From Ignavibacteria bacterium UBA7675 (lineage in GTDB: Bacteria; Bacteroidota; Ignavibacteria; Kapaibacteriales; UB7675), in contig DLHF01000072.1 in assembly GCA_002483085.1 (NCBI GenBank), positions 79,123-143,122 of the forward strand: DNA of 64,000 nucleotides, written 5' to 3'. The position numbers and the translations under genes were made by a program. Shown piece by piece: positions 52,631-61,600 of the stretch. Every line of letters starts with the position of its first letter. Position 1 is the stretch's first letter. Below the pieces are notes generated by a model that had not been told where the DNA came from, searched no databases, and worked only from the letters and a program-made list of their open reading frames with translations.

Positions 52631-53830
52631 TTACGCCTTGCCTGTCTCTAATGCCGCAACGCCAGGAAGCTCTTTCCCTTCGAGAAATTCAAGCGATGCA
52701 CCGCCACCAGTAGACACATGCGTGACCGCGTCGGCCAAGCCAAACTGTGCTATTGCCGCTGCGGAATCGCCACCGCCGACAATCGTTGTGGCACCAAGCC
52801 GCGTAGCTTCGGCAAGAGCCTCGCCAACAGCACGCGTACCAGCTTCAAAATTACTCATCTCAAATACTCCCATCGGTCCGTTCCAGACAATTGTCTTCGC
52901 AGCGATAATCTCCGCTTTATACTTCTCTATAGTTGCAGACCCGATGTCCAGTCCCATCCAACCTTCTTCGATAGCGTCTACACCCACAATTTTGTGCTCG
53001 GCATCATTGCTGAAAGCCTTGGCTACGACAATATCAGTAGGCAGCAGCAAGCGCACGTTCGCCTGCTTGGCATCGCGAAGTATCTGGCCAGCGAGTTCTA
53101 CCTTTTCCTCTTCTACCAATGAAGTGCCTATAGGCTTCCCCATAGCCTTATAAAAGGTAAAGATCATACCTCCGCCTACGAGAATGGCATCGCATTTCTT
53201 CAGCAGGCTGGTAATCACATCAATTTTACCGGAAATTTTCGAGCCGCCGAGAATAGCCACAAACGGTCGCTCGGGCGATTCCACAGCCTCACCAAGATAT
53301 TTCAGCTCTTTTAACAGCAGATAGCCTGCTGCATGCTCTGCTACCAGATGCGCCACGCCTTCTGTACTGGCATGTGCTCTGTGTGCCGTGCCAAAGGCAT
53401 CGTTGATATACACATCGGCCAGCGCAGCGAGCTTTTGCGCGAATTCTTTGTCGTTAGCTTCTTCTTCGGCATAAAAGCGTAAATTCTCCAGCAAAAGGAT
53501 GTCCCCATCCTGTAGCTCCTGCACTGCGTGCTCGACCTTTTCGCCAATACAATCATCCACAAACCTGACTTTTTGCTCCATCAGTTCCGACAGCCGTTCG
53601 GCCACAGGAGCAAGCGTGTACTTTTCATTGCGCTTTCCTTTGGGCCTGCCAAGATGCGACATCAGGATTACTTTGCCCTTTTTCTCTATAACGCGCCGAA
53701 GAGTAGGCAGCGATTCGCGAATACGCGTATCGTCGGTAATGGCCCCCGAGTCGTCCTGCGGTACATTAAAATCCACTCTTACAAGTACTCTTTTTCCCGA
53801 GAGATCAAGCTGGTCTATGGATGTAATCAT
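52631..53830 (-). CDS. pgk: Phosphoglycerate kinase
   Basis: Encodes 399 residues, the normal length. It transfers phosphate from 1,3-bisphosphoglycerate to ADP in glycolysis, or the reverse. Signature blocks: KRVLVRVDFNVPQDD near the N-terminus, SHLGRPKGKRNEKYTL, LLLENLRFYAEEEANDKEFAQKLAALADVYINDAFGTAHRAHAST, AILGGSKISGKIDVI, NGPMGVFE and TTIVGGGDSAAAIAQFGLADAVTHVSTGGGASLEFLEG. The start at 53830 follows the family length; longer forms add 21 residues. It lies 148 bp after gap in the same direction, with a terminator hairpin between. Confidence 0.98.
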   Translation of the reverse strand: MITSIDQLDLSGKRVLVRVDFNVPQDDSGAITDDTRIRESLPTLRRVIEKKGKVILMSHLGRPKGKRNEKYTLAPVAERLSELMEQKVRFVDDCIGEKVEHAVQELQDGDILLLENLRFYAEEEANDKEFAQKLAALADVYINDAFGTAHRAHASTEGVAHLVAEHAAGYLLLKELKYLGEAVESPERPFVAILGGSKISGKIDVITSLLKKCDAILVGGGMIFTFYKAMGKPIGTSLVEEEKVELAGQILRDAKQANVRLLLPTDIVVAKAFSNDAEHKIVGVDAIEEGWMGLDIGSATIEKYKAEIIAAKTIVWNGPMGVFEMSNFEAGTRAVGEALAEATRLGATTIVGGGDSAAAIAQFGLADAVTHVSTGGGASLEFLEGKELPGVAALETGKA

Positions 53831-53918
53831 AAATATCGGTATATGAAGATGGAAAAATTTAGCGATTTCTGCTGTACTACTGCCTACCAGCACAAGGCTA
53901 CAAATTGCAGTATAGAAA

Positions 53919-53952
53919 AAAGTCCTGAAAAACTACTGTTTTTCAAGACTTT
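53919..53952 (-). terminator. Terminator of gap
   Basis: Minus-strand hairpin of about 15 bp, AAAGTCTTGAAAAAC/GTTTTTCAGGACTTT with a 4-nt loop and one G-T pair, followed by a run of T residues. It lies 27 bp behind the gap stop and upstream of pgk, so pgk needs its own promoter or read-through. Confidence 0.8.
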
Positions 53953-53978
53953 CCCGTCAAGGTTAAGTAACATTGCTG

Positions 53979-54971
53979 TTACTGCGATATTTTGATCGCC
54001 AAGTCCACAATCCGGTTGGAATAGCCCCATTCGTTGTCGTACCAGCCAACCACTTTCACCATTGTACCGCTGGTCATAGTCGAAAGACCATCGAAAATAC
54101 AGGAATGTGCATTGTGAACAATATCAGTCGACACGAGCGGATCTTCGGAATATTCGAGAATACCATTCATAGCGCCAGCAGCAGCAGCTTTAAAAGCGGC
54201 GTTAATTTCGTCTTTGGATGCTTCGCGGCTAATAATCGCTGTAAAATCCGTCAGCGAACCATCTGGAACCGGCACACGCACAGCAAAACCATCGAGTTTA
54301 CCTTTGAGTTCCGGCAGCACTTCGCCTACAGCTTTTGCAGCACCGGTTGTCGTCGGAATAATGTTGATGGCAGCCGAACGAGCACGGCGCAGATCGCTGT
54401 GGGGCAGATCGAGGATGCGCTGGTCGTTTGTATAAGCGTGCACAGTAGTCATAAAGCCCTTTTCAATGCCAAAGGCATCGTGGAGCACTTTTACCATTGG
54501 AGCAAGACAGTTGGTTGTACAGCTCGCATTGGAAATTACTTGTTCTTCGCCGGTAAGCACTTCGTCGTTTACTCCGAGTACCACGGTGGCATCGACCTTG
54601 TCTTTGGATGGAGCAGACAGGATCACCTTTTTCGCGCCATTGCTTATGTGCTTCATGCACTCTTCGCGCTTGGTAAACACCCCAGTCGATTCGATTACAA
54701 CATCGACATCCTTCCACGGCAGGCTCTCAATCTGCTTTTCAGCGGAGATGGGAACACGATTGCCGTTGACAATAAGATCCGTCCCGTCAACTTCTACTGT
54801 ACCGTCAAAACGACCGTGTACAGAGTCGTACTTCAGCAGGTGTGCCAAGGTCTTGGCATTGGTCAGGTCGTTGATGCCTACAAATTCAAACTTACCCTTT
54901 TCGGCAGCGGCACGGCGAAACACGAGGCGCCCAATGCGTCCGAACCCATTAATAGCAATACGAATTGCCAT
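53979..54971 (-). CDS. gap: Glyceraldehyde-3-phosphate dehydrogenase, type I
   Basis: Encodes 330 residues of the homotetrameric glycolytic enzyme that oxidises glyceraldehyde-3-phosphate with phosphate to 1,3-bisphosphoglycerate. NAD-binding NGFGRIGRLVFR lies at 8-19. The residue pattern GINDLTNAKTLAHLLKYDSVHG favours NAD+. The catalytic site NASCTTNCLAP has Cys151. The C-terminus carries KVVGWYDNEWGYSNRIVDLA. The start ATG 54971 puts MAIRIAINGFGR at the N-terminus; an earlier one would add 25 residues. A palindromic CGTAAATTTACG lies in the upstream region shared with the divergent icd gene. Confidence 0.98.
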   Translation of the reverse strand: MAIRIAINGFGRIGRLVFRRAAAEKGKFEFVGINDLTNAKTLAHLLKYDSVHGRFDGTVEVDGTDLIVNGNRVPISAEKQIESLPWKDVDVVIESTGVFTKREECMKHISNGAKKVILSAPSKDKVDATVVLGVNDEVLTGEEQVISNASCTTNCLAPMVKVLHDAFGIEKGFMTTVHAYTNDQRILDLPHSDLRRARSAAINIIPTTTGAAKAVGEVLPELKGKLDGFAVRVPVPDGSLTDFTAIISREASKDEINAAFKAAAAGAMNGILEYSEDPLVSTDIVHNAHSCIFDGLSTMTSGTMVKVVGWYDNEWGYSNRIVDLAIKISQ

Positions 54972-55181
54972 AGATCGCTTACTCCACAAAAGAATGAACA
55001 AGTGTACCGAGATCGTAAATTTACGAAACCAACTGCCAATTACCAAGATAAGGACAGCATATGTGCTACCAAGCCATAGCCTGCGCGCGCCGTATGCGAG
55101 TTGTTCAACGACGCTTTTTTAGCTATTTTGGGATTCTTCCTTATTGAACTCTTCTCTCTTCACACTTATTGCGAGTACAGT

Positions 55182-56453
55182 ATGGCTTACGAGAAACTGA
55201 CCCCGCCGGCTTCCGGCGCAACCATAACCGTCAATACGGACGGAACTCTCAACATTCCCAATAATCCGATTATTCCCTTTATCGAAGGCGATGGTACCGG
55301 CCCGGACATCTGGGCTGCGTCGCAGCGCGTGTTTGATGCAGCAGTTGAGAAAGCGTATGGCGGGGCGAAAAAGATCGAGTGGTTCGAAGTGTATGCAGGT
55401 GAAAAATCCAACGAGGTCTACGGCGAAAACACATGGCTCCCGGACGATACATTAGAAGCCATTCGCAATTACGTAGTAGCTATTAAAGGGCCTCTTACTA
55501 CGCCTGTGGGCGGCGGTATTCGCTCTATTAATGTGGCTCTGCGCCAACTCCTCGATCTGTACGTGTGCTTGCGCCCTGTGCGCTGGTTTCACGGTGTGCC
55601 CTCTCCTGTAAAACACCCTGAGCTCGTCGACATGATCATTTTCCGCGAAAATACGGAAGATATCTACGCCGGTATTGAGTTTAAAGCGGGCGACGACGAC
55701 CAGAAGAAAATGATGGATTTCCTCGCTGAAAATTTCCCCAAATACTTTAGCAAAATCCGCTTCGGGCAGGAAGCTCCCAGCGAAGTTGGTATCGGAATCA
55801 AACCCATATCGCGCCCGGGTACGCAGCGCCTTGTCCGCGCCGCCCTGCGCTATACACTGATGCTCAATCGCAAATCGCTGACACTTGTGCACAAAGGCAA
55901 TATTATGAAGTTCACCGAAGGCGCTTTCCGCGACTGGGGTTATGAACTCGTAAAAAATGAATTCAGCGATGTTGCGGTGTCGTGGGAAGACTGCGGTGGC
56001 AATCCGGGTGATAAGCTGCTTGTAAAAGACGTTATCGCCGACGCATTCCTACAGCAAATCCTGACACGCCCGGCAGAATACGATGTCATCGCTACGCTGA
56101 ATCTCAATGGCGATTATATCAGTGATGCTCTGGCCGCACAGGTAGGCGGTATTGGTATTGCTCCGGGTGCAAATATCAACTTCGACAACGGCTTCGCAAT
56201 TTTCGAGGCCACACACGGCACAGCGCCCAAGTACGCCGGTCTCGACAAGGTCAACCCCGGGTCGGTTATTCTTTCCGGCGAAATGATGTTCCGCTATATG
56301 GGCTGGAATGAAGCTGCCGATCTGATTATCAAAGGTATGAACGGCGCTATCCAAGCCCGCACTGTCACCTACGATTTCGCACGCTTGATGGACGACGCAA
56401 CAGAGGTAAAAACCTCTGAGTTCGGCGATGCCGTAATCAGCCACATGGACTGA
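55182..56453 (+). CDS. icd: Isocitrate dehydrogenase, NADP-type, E. coli-like
   Basis: Encodes 423 residues. It oxidatively decarboxylates isocitrate to 2-oxoglutarate in the TCA cycle. Substrate loop GGGIRSINVALRQ contains Ser115, equivalent to the AceK-phosphorylated serine. FRENTEDIYAGIEF, LVHKGNIMKFTEGAFRDWGYEL and GDYISDALAAQVGGIGIAPGANI form the metal and substrate site. HGTAPKYAGLDKVNPGS has the Lys-Tyr pair that selects NADP+. I start at ATG 55182 (MAYEKLTPPASG); the ATG at 55101 would add a hydrophobic 27-residue prefix not found in the family. It is divergent from gap. Confidence 0.97.
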   Translation: MAYEKLTPPASGATITVNTDGTLNIPNNPIIPFIEGDGTGPDIWAASQRVFDAAVEKAYGGAKKIEWFEVYAGEKSNEVYGENTWLPDDTLEAIRNYVVAIKGPLTTPVGGGIRSINVALRQLLDLYVCLRPVRWFHGVPSPVKHPELVDMIIFRENTEDIYAGIEFKAGDDDQKKMMDFLAENFPKYFSKIRFGQEAPSEVGIGIKPISRPGTQRLVRAALRYTLMLNRKSLTLVHKGNIMKFTEGAFRDWGYELVKNEFSDVAVSWEDCGGNPGDKLLVKDVIADAFLQQILTRPAEYDVIATLNLNGDYISDALAAQVGGIGIAPGANINFDNGFAIFEATHGTAPKYAGLDKVNPGSVILSGEMMFRYMGWNEAADLIIKGMNGAIQARTVTYDFARLMDDATEVKTSEFGDAVISHMD

Positions 56454-56477
56454 TCGTAAGAATATCCTTTATGATGC

Positions 56478-56506
56478 GTAGAGGCACTCCTGTGGGGTGT
56501 CTCTAC
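56478..56506. repeat. Palindromic GTAGAG element between icd and the sugar-binding lipoprotein gene
   Basis: GTAGAGGCACTCC-tgt-GGGGTGTCTCTAC forms a 13-bp stem (two G-T pairs). The outer half GTAGAG/CTCTAC and the overall form match a palindrome in repeat copy D (GTAGAGACGCCC...GGGCGTCTC). It has no T-run and so is not a standard terminator. It may be a dispersed palindromic repeat or an mRNA-processing hairpin. Confidence 0.5.
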
Positions 56507-56536
56507 ACGTATAAACCAAACCGGAATGTGTATCTG

Positions 56537-57793
56537 ATGATGAAACAACTGCTCTTGCTGTGCGCTGTCTCTGCGCTGCTCTTTTGTGCAAATGGATGCT
56601 CTTCCCCGGAAAATAAGCCGGGCGATAGTGCTGCTGCTCATACTCTTCGATTCTGGCACTTCTGGAGTGAACCTACACAGAAGGAAGCGCTAAAAAAAGT
56701 TGTGGCAGAATTTGAAAAAGAATACAACTGCAAAGTAGAACTCACCGACCTGAGCTGGAACGACGGTAAAACAAAACTGTTTGCGGCGTTCAACTCCAAT
56801 ACCGCACCCGATGTTGTAGAGCTCGGATCGGATTGGGTGGCGCAGTTCTCTGCTGCCGGTGTTCTGGAAAATCTCTCCGACGATAGCCTGGACTTCAACA
56901 GCTTCGCCGATTTCTCTAAAGCTCCCGCTATGTACAAGGGCGCTGCCTATGCTGTGCCTTGGGTAGTGGACACACGCGTGTTGTTCTACAACAAAGCGCT
57001 GCTGCGCAAAGCTGGCCTGCCTGATACTCCTCCGGCTACGATGCCCGCTCTTCTGTCAGCAGCCGAGCAGATCAATAAACTGAGCAATGGCGTCTTTGGC
57101 TTTGGTGCTAATGGCGACGACCAGCACCGACTGTATAAAAAAGTATTGCCCTTTTTCTGGAGTAATGGCGGTCGTATTCTGGACAATAGCGGCAAGCCAG
57201 TTATCAACAGTCCGGAAAATATAGCCGCTCTCGATATGTATCTTTCGCTCGCTCGCGCTGGCATGATGGAAACGCAGCGCCAGCTCGACAACGAGTTCCT
57301 GAAAGGCAATATCGGATTCTGGATTTCGGGATCGTGGCTGCTGAGCAAGCTGCAAAAAACAGACTCAACCATCGACTATGGTGTGATGATGATCCCGCCT
57401 TTTACAACAGGTGGCGCAGGGTTCTCCTTTGCAGGTGGCGAATACCTCGCTGTGAATGCACGTGCAGAGCACAGCGATCTCGCGAAAAAATTTGCACGCT
57501 TTATGACCGACGGGAAACACGCTCTCGCTTTCTGCCAGTCGGTGTACGATGCGGGATTTCCTGCCAGCAAACAGTATATCAACGATCCGTATTTCCAATC
57601 GGTGCCGTATCGCACAGTGTTTGCCGAGCAGCTTCAGCACGCGCAAATGACTCCCGTGCATCCGCAGTGGTTAGACATCGAAAAAATTATCGAAGATGCA
57701 GTGGTCGAAGCTCTGTTCGGACGCCGTACAGCACAGGAAACGCTGAATGCAGCTCAAGGGCAAATAGCCGCATTGCTCGCTGGCAATCAGTAG
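56537..57793 (+). CDS. ABC sugar transporter substrate-binding lipoprotein (family 1, UgpB/MalE-like)
   Basis: Encodes 418 residues. ATG 56537 or 56540 begins a lipoprotein signal MMKQLLLLCAVSALLFCANGC. The mature part follows the family-1 binding-protein plan: LRFWHFWSEPTQKEALKKVVAEFEKEYNCKVELTDLSWNDGKTKLFAAFNSNTAPDVVELGSDWVAQFSAAGVLENLSD, PWVVDTRVLFYNKALLRKAGL, FWSNGG and GNIGFWISGSWLLSKL. It probably binds a sugar or oligosaccharide at the outer face of the inner membrane. No permease or ATPase genes accompany it, so it is an orphan in this window. A terminator follows directly. Confidence 0.88.
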   Translation: MMKQLLLLCAVSALLFCANGCSSPENKPGDSAAAHTLRFWHFWSEPTQKEALKKVVAEFEKEYNCKVELTDLSWNDGKTKLFAAFNSNTAPDVVELGSDWVAQFSAAGVLENLSDDSLDFNSFADFSKAPAMYKGAAYAVPWVVDTRVLFYNKALLRKAGLPDTPPATMPALLSAAEQINKLSNGVFGFGANGDDQHRLYKKVLPFFWSNGGRILDNSGKPVINSPENIAALDMYLSLARAGMMETQRQLDNEFLKGNIGFWISGSWLLSKLQKTDSTIDYGVMMIPPFTTGGAGFSFAGGEYLAVNARAEHSDLAKKFARFMTDGKHALAFCQSVYDAGFPASKQYINDPYFQSVPYRTVFAEQLQHAQMTPVHPQWLDIEKIIEDAVVEALFGRRTAQETLNAAQGQIAALLAGNQ

Positions 57794-57820
57794 TCCTCCA
57801 AACCGCACAGATAACTCTAC

Positions 57821-57849
57821 AAGGGCGCTCTCGGGCGCCCTTTGTTTTT
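57821..57849 (+). terminator. Terminator of the substrate-binding protein gene
   Basis: Perfect 8-bp stem AAGGGCGC/GCGCCCTT (57821-57828 and 57835-57842) with a 6-nt loop, followed by TGTTTTTA. It lies 28 bp after the stop at 57793. Confidence 0.88.
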
Positions 57850-57884
57850 ATACCCCCTCATCTGGCTGGCCGCTTCGGTCTTCG

Positions 57885-58165
57885 ATGCTCCTTACAGTCT
57901 CCGCACCGCGCTGACGTCCGCGCATCATTCCGATGATAACTTCCACCCGCCTCGTGGCTGCTCGCCCGTCCTCCGCACCTATTGCCGCCTTGTATTCGTC
58001 TGCACATAGCGACAATGCAAAGGAACCACAAATGCTACAAGCGCTCTGCATGCTGACGGCGCTGCTTTGTGTTTTCCCGGCGACAGGCAATCGGGCAACC
58101 ACGCGGCGGCTCGTGCGACCGGTGACAGCGACCATGCGTTTGGACAAGACGCCCGTGCCACCTAC
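57885..58165 (+). repeat. Dispersed intergenic repeat, copy G (composite)
   Basis: Holds the exact core TGCGACCGGTGACAGCG (58114-58130) and second block ACGCCCGTGCCAC (58149-58161), 18 bp apart. Its left part (about 57898-57955) has CTCCGCACCGCGCTGACGTCCGCGCATCA and CGATGATAACTTCCACCCGCCTCGTGG, shared with copies F and H. It appears to be two repeat segments separated by about 90 bp of unrelated DNA. It is part of an 834-bp gap without genes between the sugar-binding lipoprotein and the GH44 enzyme; the rest of that gap contains a promoter at 58342-58374. Confidence 0.65.
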
Positions 58166-58341
58166 CCATTCCTGCAACAGCAATAACCACCCATGCTCTG
58201 TCTGATGCTATGCTTTGCAGTGTCCCCACCGCCCCCTGTGAAATTTTTTGCCGGTTTCCCCCTTCTTCGCACAGAAGCACAATCTTTTTGTTACGTTTTT
58301 TGCATCCTCTGTCTGGTATTCTCCGTACAGGCGTCAAGGAA

Positions 58342-58374
58342 TTTGACCTTTGGGGTCGATAAGTAGTAGTTTTG
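58342..58374 (+). promoter_or_regulatory. Bacteroidota-type promoter for the GH44 gene
   Basis: TTTG (58342-58345) is followed after 21 bp by TAGTTTTG (58367-58374), matching the -33 TTTG and -7 TAnnTTTG consensus. It lies about 250 bp before the start at 58628, leaving a long untranslated leader. Confidence 0.5.
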
Positions 58375-58627
58375 CCCCGGCTGAACGCCTATCAGCCCTC
58401 CCACCGCCTGGGAGTCTTCTCTTTCCTCTTCATATCTCAAAACCGGCATTTCCTTATCGCAGCGGGCGCCGCTCTCCGCTGTGATGAATTTCTGCATCCC
58501 TACGCGCTGCACGTGGGCATACACGCCTTTGTGCATACGCATGGGGAGTAATAGGAATGCAGGCACCGGATGCTTCTGTAGCATCGCGGTCGCCCGTATA
58601 TTTTTTTATCTTCATGAAAGGATTCGT

Positions 58628-61600
58628 ATGAATCGTTTGCGAACACTTGTAGTGTGTACACTACTTGGAGTGGCGCTGGCGGCACAGGGACGTTTGTGTG
58701 CGCAGCAAATCGTGCGGGATGTCGTGTACGACGACTCGCTTGTCACCTCAAAGCACTGGTTTACAGGGTTGTGGACCTGCAACGGCGGCCCCACGCTCGA
58801 TACGATGTCGACGGCGGCACACTACAACGGCCAGCGTTCAATCTCTGTCTATCATTCGTGCATCGGAGGCTGGGGAGCCTTTGTGCTCAACCGGCGCATG
58901 CCCGGATGGGTAAGCGTATGGATGGATACAGCCGAATACAAAAACCTCGTGTTCTGGTTTAATCCCGGCTCTTCGACAGCGGGCGACAGCTCTTTGGCAA
59001 TTTTTACAGGCGACAACGGAGCACTCTTGTACTTGCGCGATTATCTGCCCTCTGCATTGGTGCCTAATCGCTGGAGAAAAATTGTCATTTCCACAGCCGA
59101 CCTGCGACCCGATGGCAGCCCGTTCTGTGCGCTGTACTTCTGGAATATGTCGGGCGAACAGACACAGTATTACCTCGATGGCATTGCATTCGACCGCTAT
59201 GTTGCCGACCCGTATCCGCCGCAGATTCCCAGCCTGACAGTTGCTAATCGCGGCTACTCTACCGTGACAATTGCCATGACAACCAACGAGCCTACGCGCT
59301 ACGAAGTGAGCTATACCAACAACGGTACCACGCGCCAAAAGTCCATCGAAACATTTGCTCTGACGCATTCTATTGTGCTCGATAGCCTTGTACCTGCGAC
59401 CTCGGTCGGCTACAGCATTGCGGCAATTGATACGGCTGGCAATCGCACAAACCGAAACAACCGCACCACATCCACGCGCGCATTGCCCGTGCCTTCGCTC
59501 ATATCGCCGTCGAACAACGCCACAGTACGCACATTTTCAGCACTGCTGAAATGGCGCACCACGGCTGAAGCATCGTCATACACTGTACAAATTGCTCAGA
59601 CATCCGACTTCGCCTCCATCCTTCGGGAAGTAACAGGCATTGTCGATACGACGCTGTCGGTGGGCGGTTTGCAAAATGGAGTGCACTATTGGCGCGTGCA
59701 CACATCAACGCCGCATGGCAACAGCAATTTCTCGGCAGTGCGCAGCTTTACAATGAACATCACGCAGCAAGTGCTGACTGATATTATCTACGATGATGCA
59801 GTAAACTCCGACTGGCGCGTGGGTGTCTGGGACTGCGCGAATGGAACCGTAGCAACTGATCCTGCGGTATCGTCGCCGCGCTATGCCGGGCAATATTCCT
59901 TCGGCGCTACACATACATGTAATAATGGCTGGGGTGCAGTGGGATTCGACCGGCGCAACGACGACTGGACGAGAATCACCTATATGTCGCCCGGCCAGTA
60001 CCGCGTCCTGACCTTTGCCATTAATCCCGGCAGCGACACAGCAGCCGCAAAACAGTTATTTCTGTATCTCGACAACGGCAGCGCAGGCCAGTTTTTGAGT
60101 GCGTTTCTGCCGGTAATGCAGCCCAACCAGTGGCACACAGTGCGCGTCCCTATTGCCGAAATCAACCAGAACAACGAGCCGTTCTTCCGTATCTATTTCT
60201 TCAATGAAGGCTCGCTTAGCCCGAAGTATCATCTTGATAATATTGCATTAGAATACGTCATCGACACAACACCGCCGGTTGTAAGCAATCTGGCTGTTGA
60301 TAGTATTATGGCCGATGGCGCAGTCATGCGCTGGACAACCGATGAACTGGCGAACTATACGCTCGCGGTGGCAGGTGGTGGGCAGACCATTAGTCTACAA
60401 TCGGATGCCTATGCACAGAGCTTCCGCGCTTCATTATTTGACAGGCTCCAGCCCTCGACAACCTACAGCTATCGCCTTGCAGTAGCTGATTATCCGGCTA
60501 ATGGCAGACCAGCCAACACGACAATACGCAACGGCACATTTACAACGCTCGGCCCAGACACGACAGCACCCGTGCCGCTTTCGCAGAGCGTACAAGCTAC
60601 AGGTCCGGCACATGTGGCTTTGAGTGTAGCCACCAATGAACAAACGCGTCTGACTGTGCAATACGGTGTTGGTTCCTATAATCAGACAAGTACCGACAGC
60701 CAACTGCTCGCTTCGCGTGTATTTGAAATTCACGATCTGGCACCGAACACAACATATCAATACCGGTTAGTGCTCACTGATAAGTTCGGCAACAGCAGCA
60801 CAATTGCGAGCGTTCCACCGTTTACGTGGGCTACTGCTTCGATCACCGGTGTAGCAGTAACAGTAAGCACCGAAGAGGAGAATAGGCCAATCAGTCCGTA
60901 CATCTACGGCACGAACAACAACGACGACGAACTGCGGCTGAATATGGCATCGCGGCGCTTGGGCGGCAATCGCCTGACGGGGTACAATTGGGAAACGAAC
61001 TACTCGCACGCGGGTACTGACTGGTTCAACAACAACGACGACTATCTGCCCTGGAAGGCCGGTATTCCCGATGGATTACACCCAACGCCGGGCATTGTAC
61101 AAACAACATTCCACGATTCCTCGCTCGCGCGCAGTGCTCCCTATACGCTGCTCACGCTGCAAGCCGCAGGCTATGCGGCTGCCGACGAAAATGGCACGGT
61201 GCCGTTTGCACAAACAGCCCCGTCTTCGCGCTGGAAACAAGTGCGATTTAAAAAGAATGCACCGCTGAGCCTCGCTCCCGACACAACCGACAACTACGTG
61301 TACATGGACGAACAGGTGAACTTCATGGTCAACCAGTTTGGCGGAGCAAATACAGCCACAGGTATCAAAGGGTATTCTGTAGATAACGAACCCGATCTCT
61401 GGTTCGACACACACGTGCGTATGCATCCGCAACACGTTGGTGTTCGCGAACTAACTGGCAAAACCATCGACCTGGCTACAGCAGTAAAAGATGTCGATCC
61501 AAACGCCGAAATTTTCGGCCCTGCTTCCTATGGATTCTACGGATTTCTCACGCTTCAGGACGCCCCAGACTGGCCACAGTACAGCAGTTATGGTACATTT

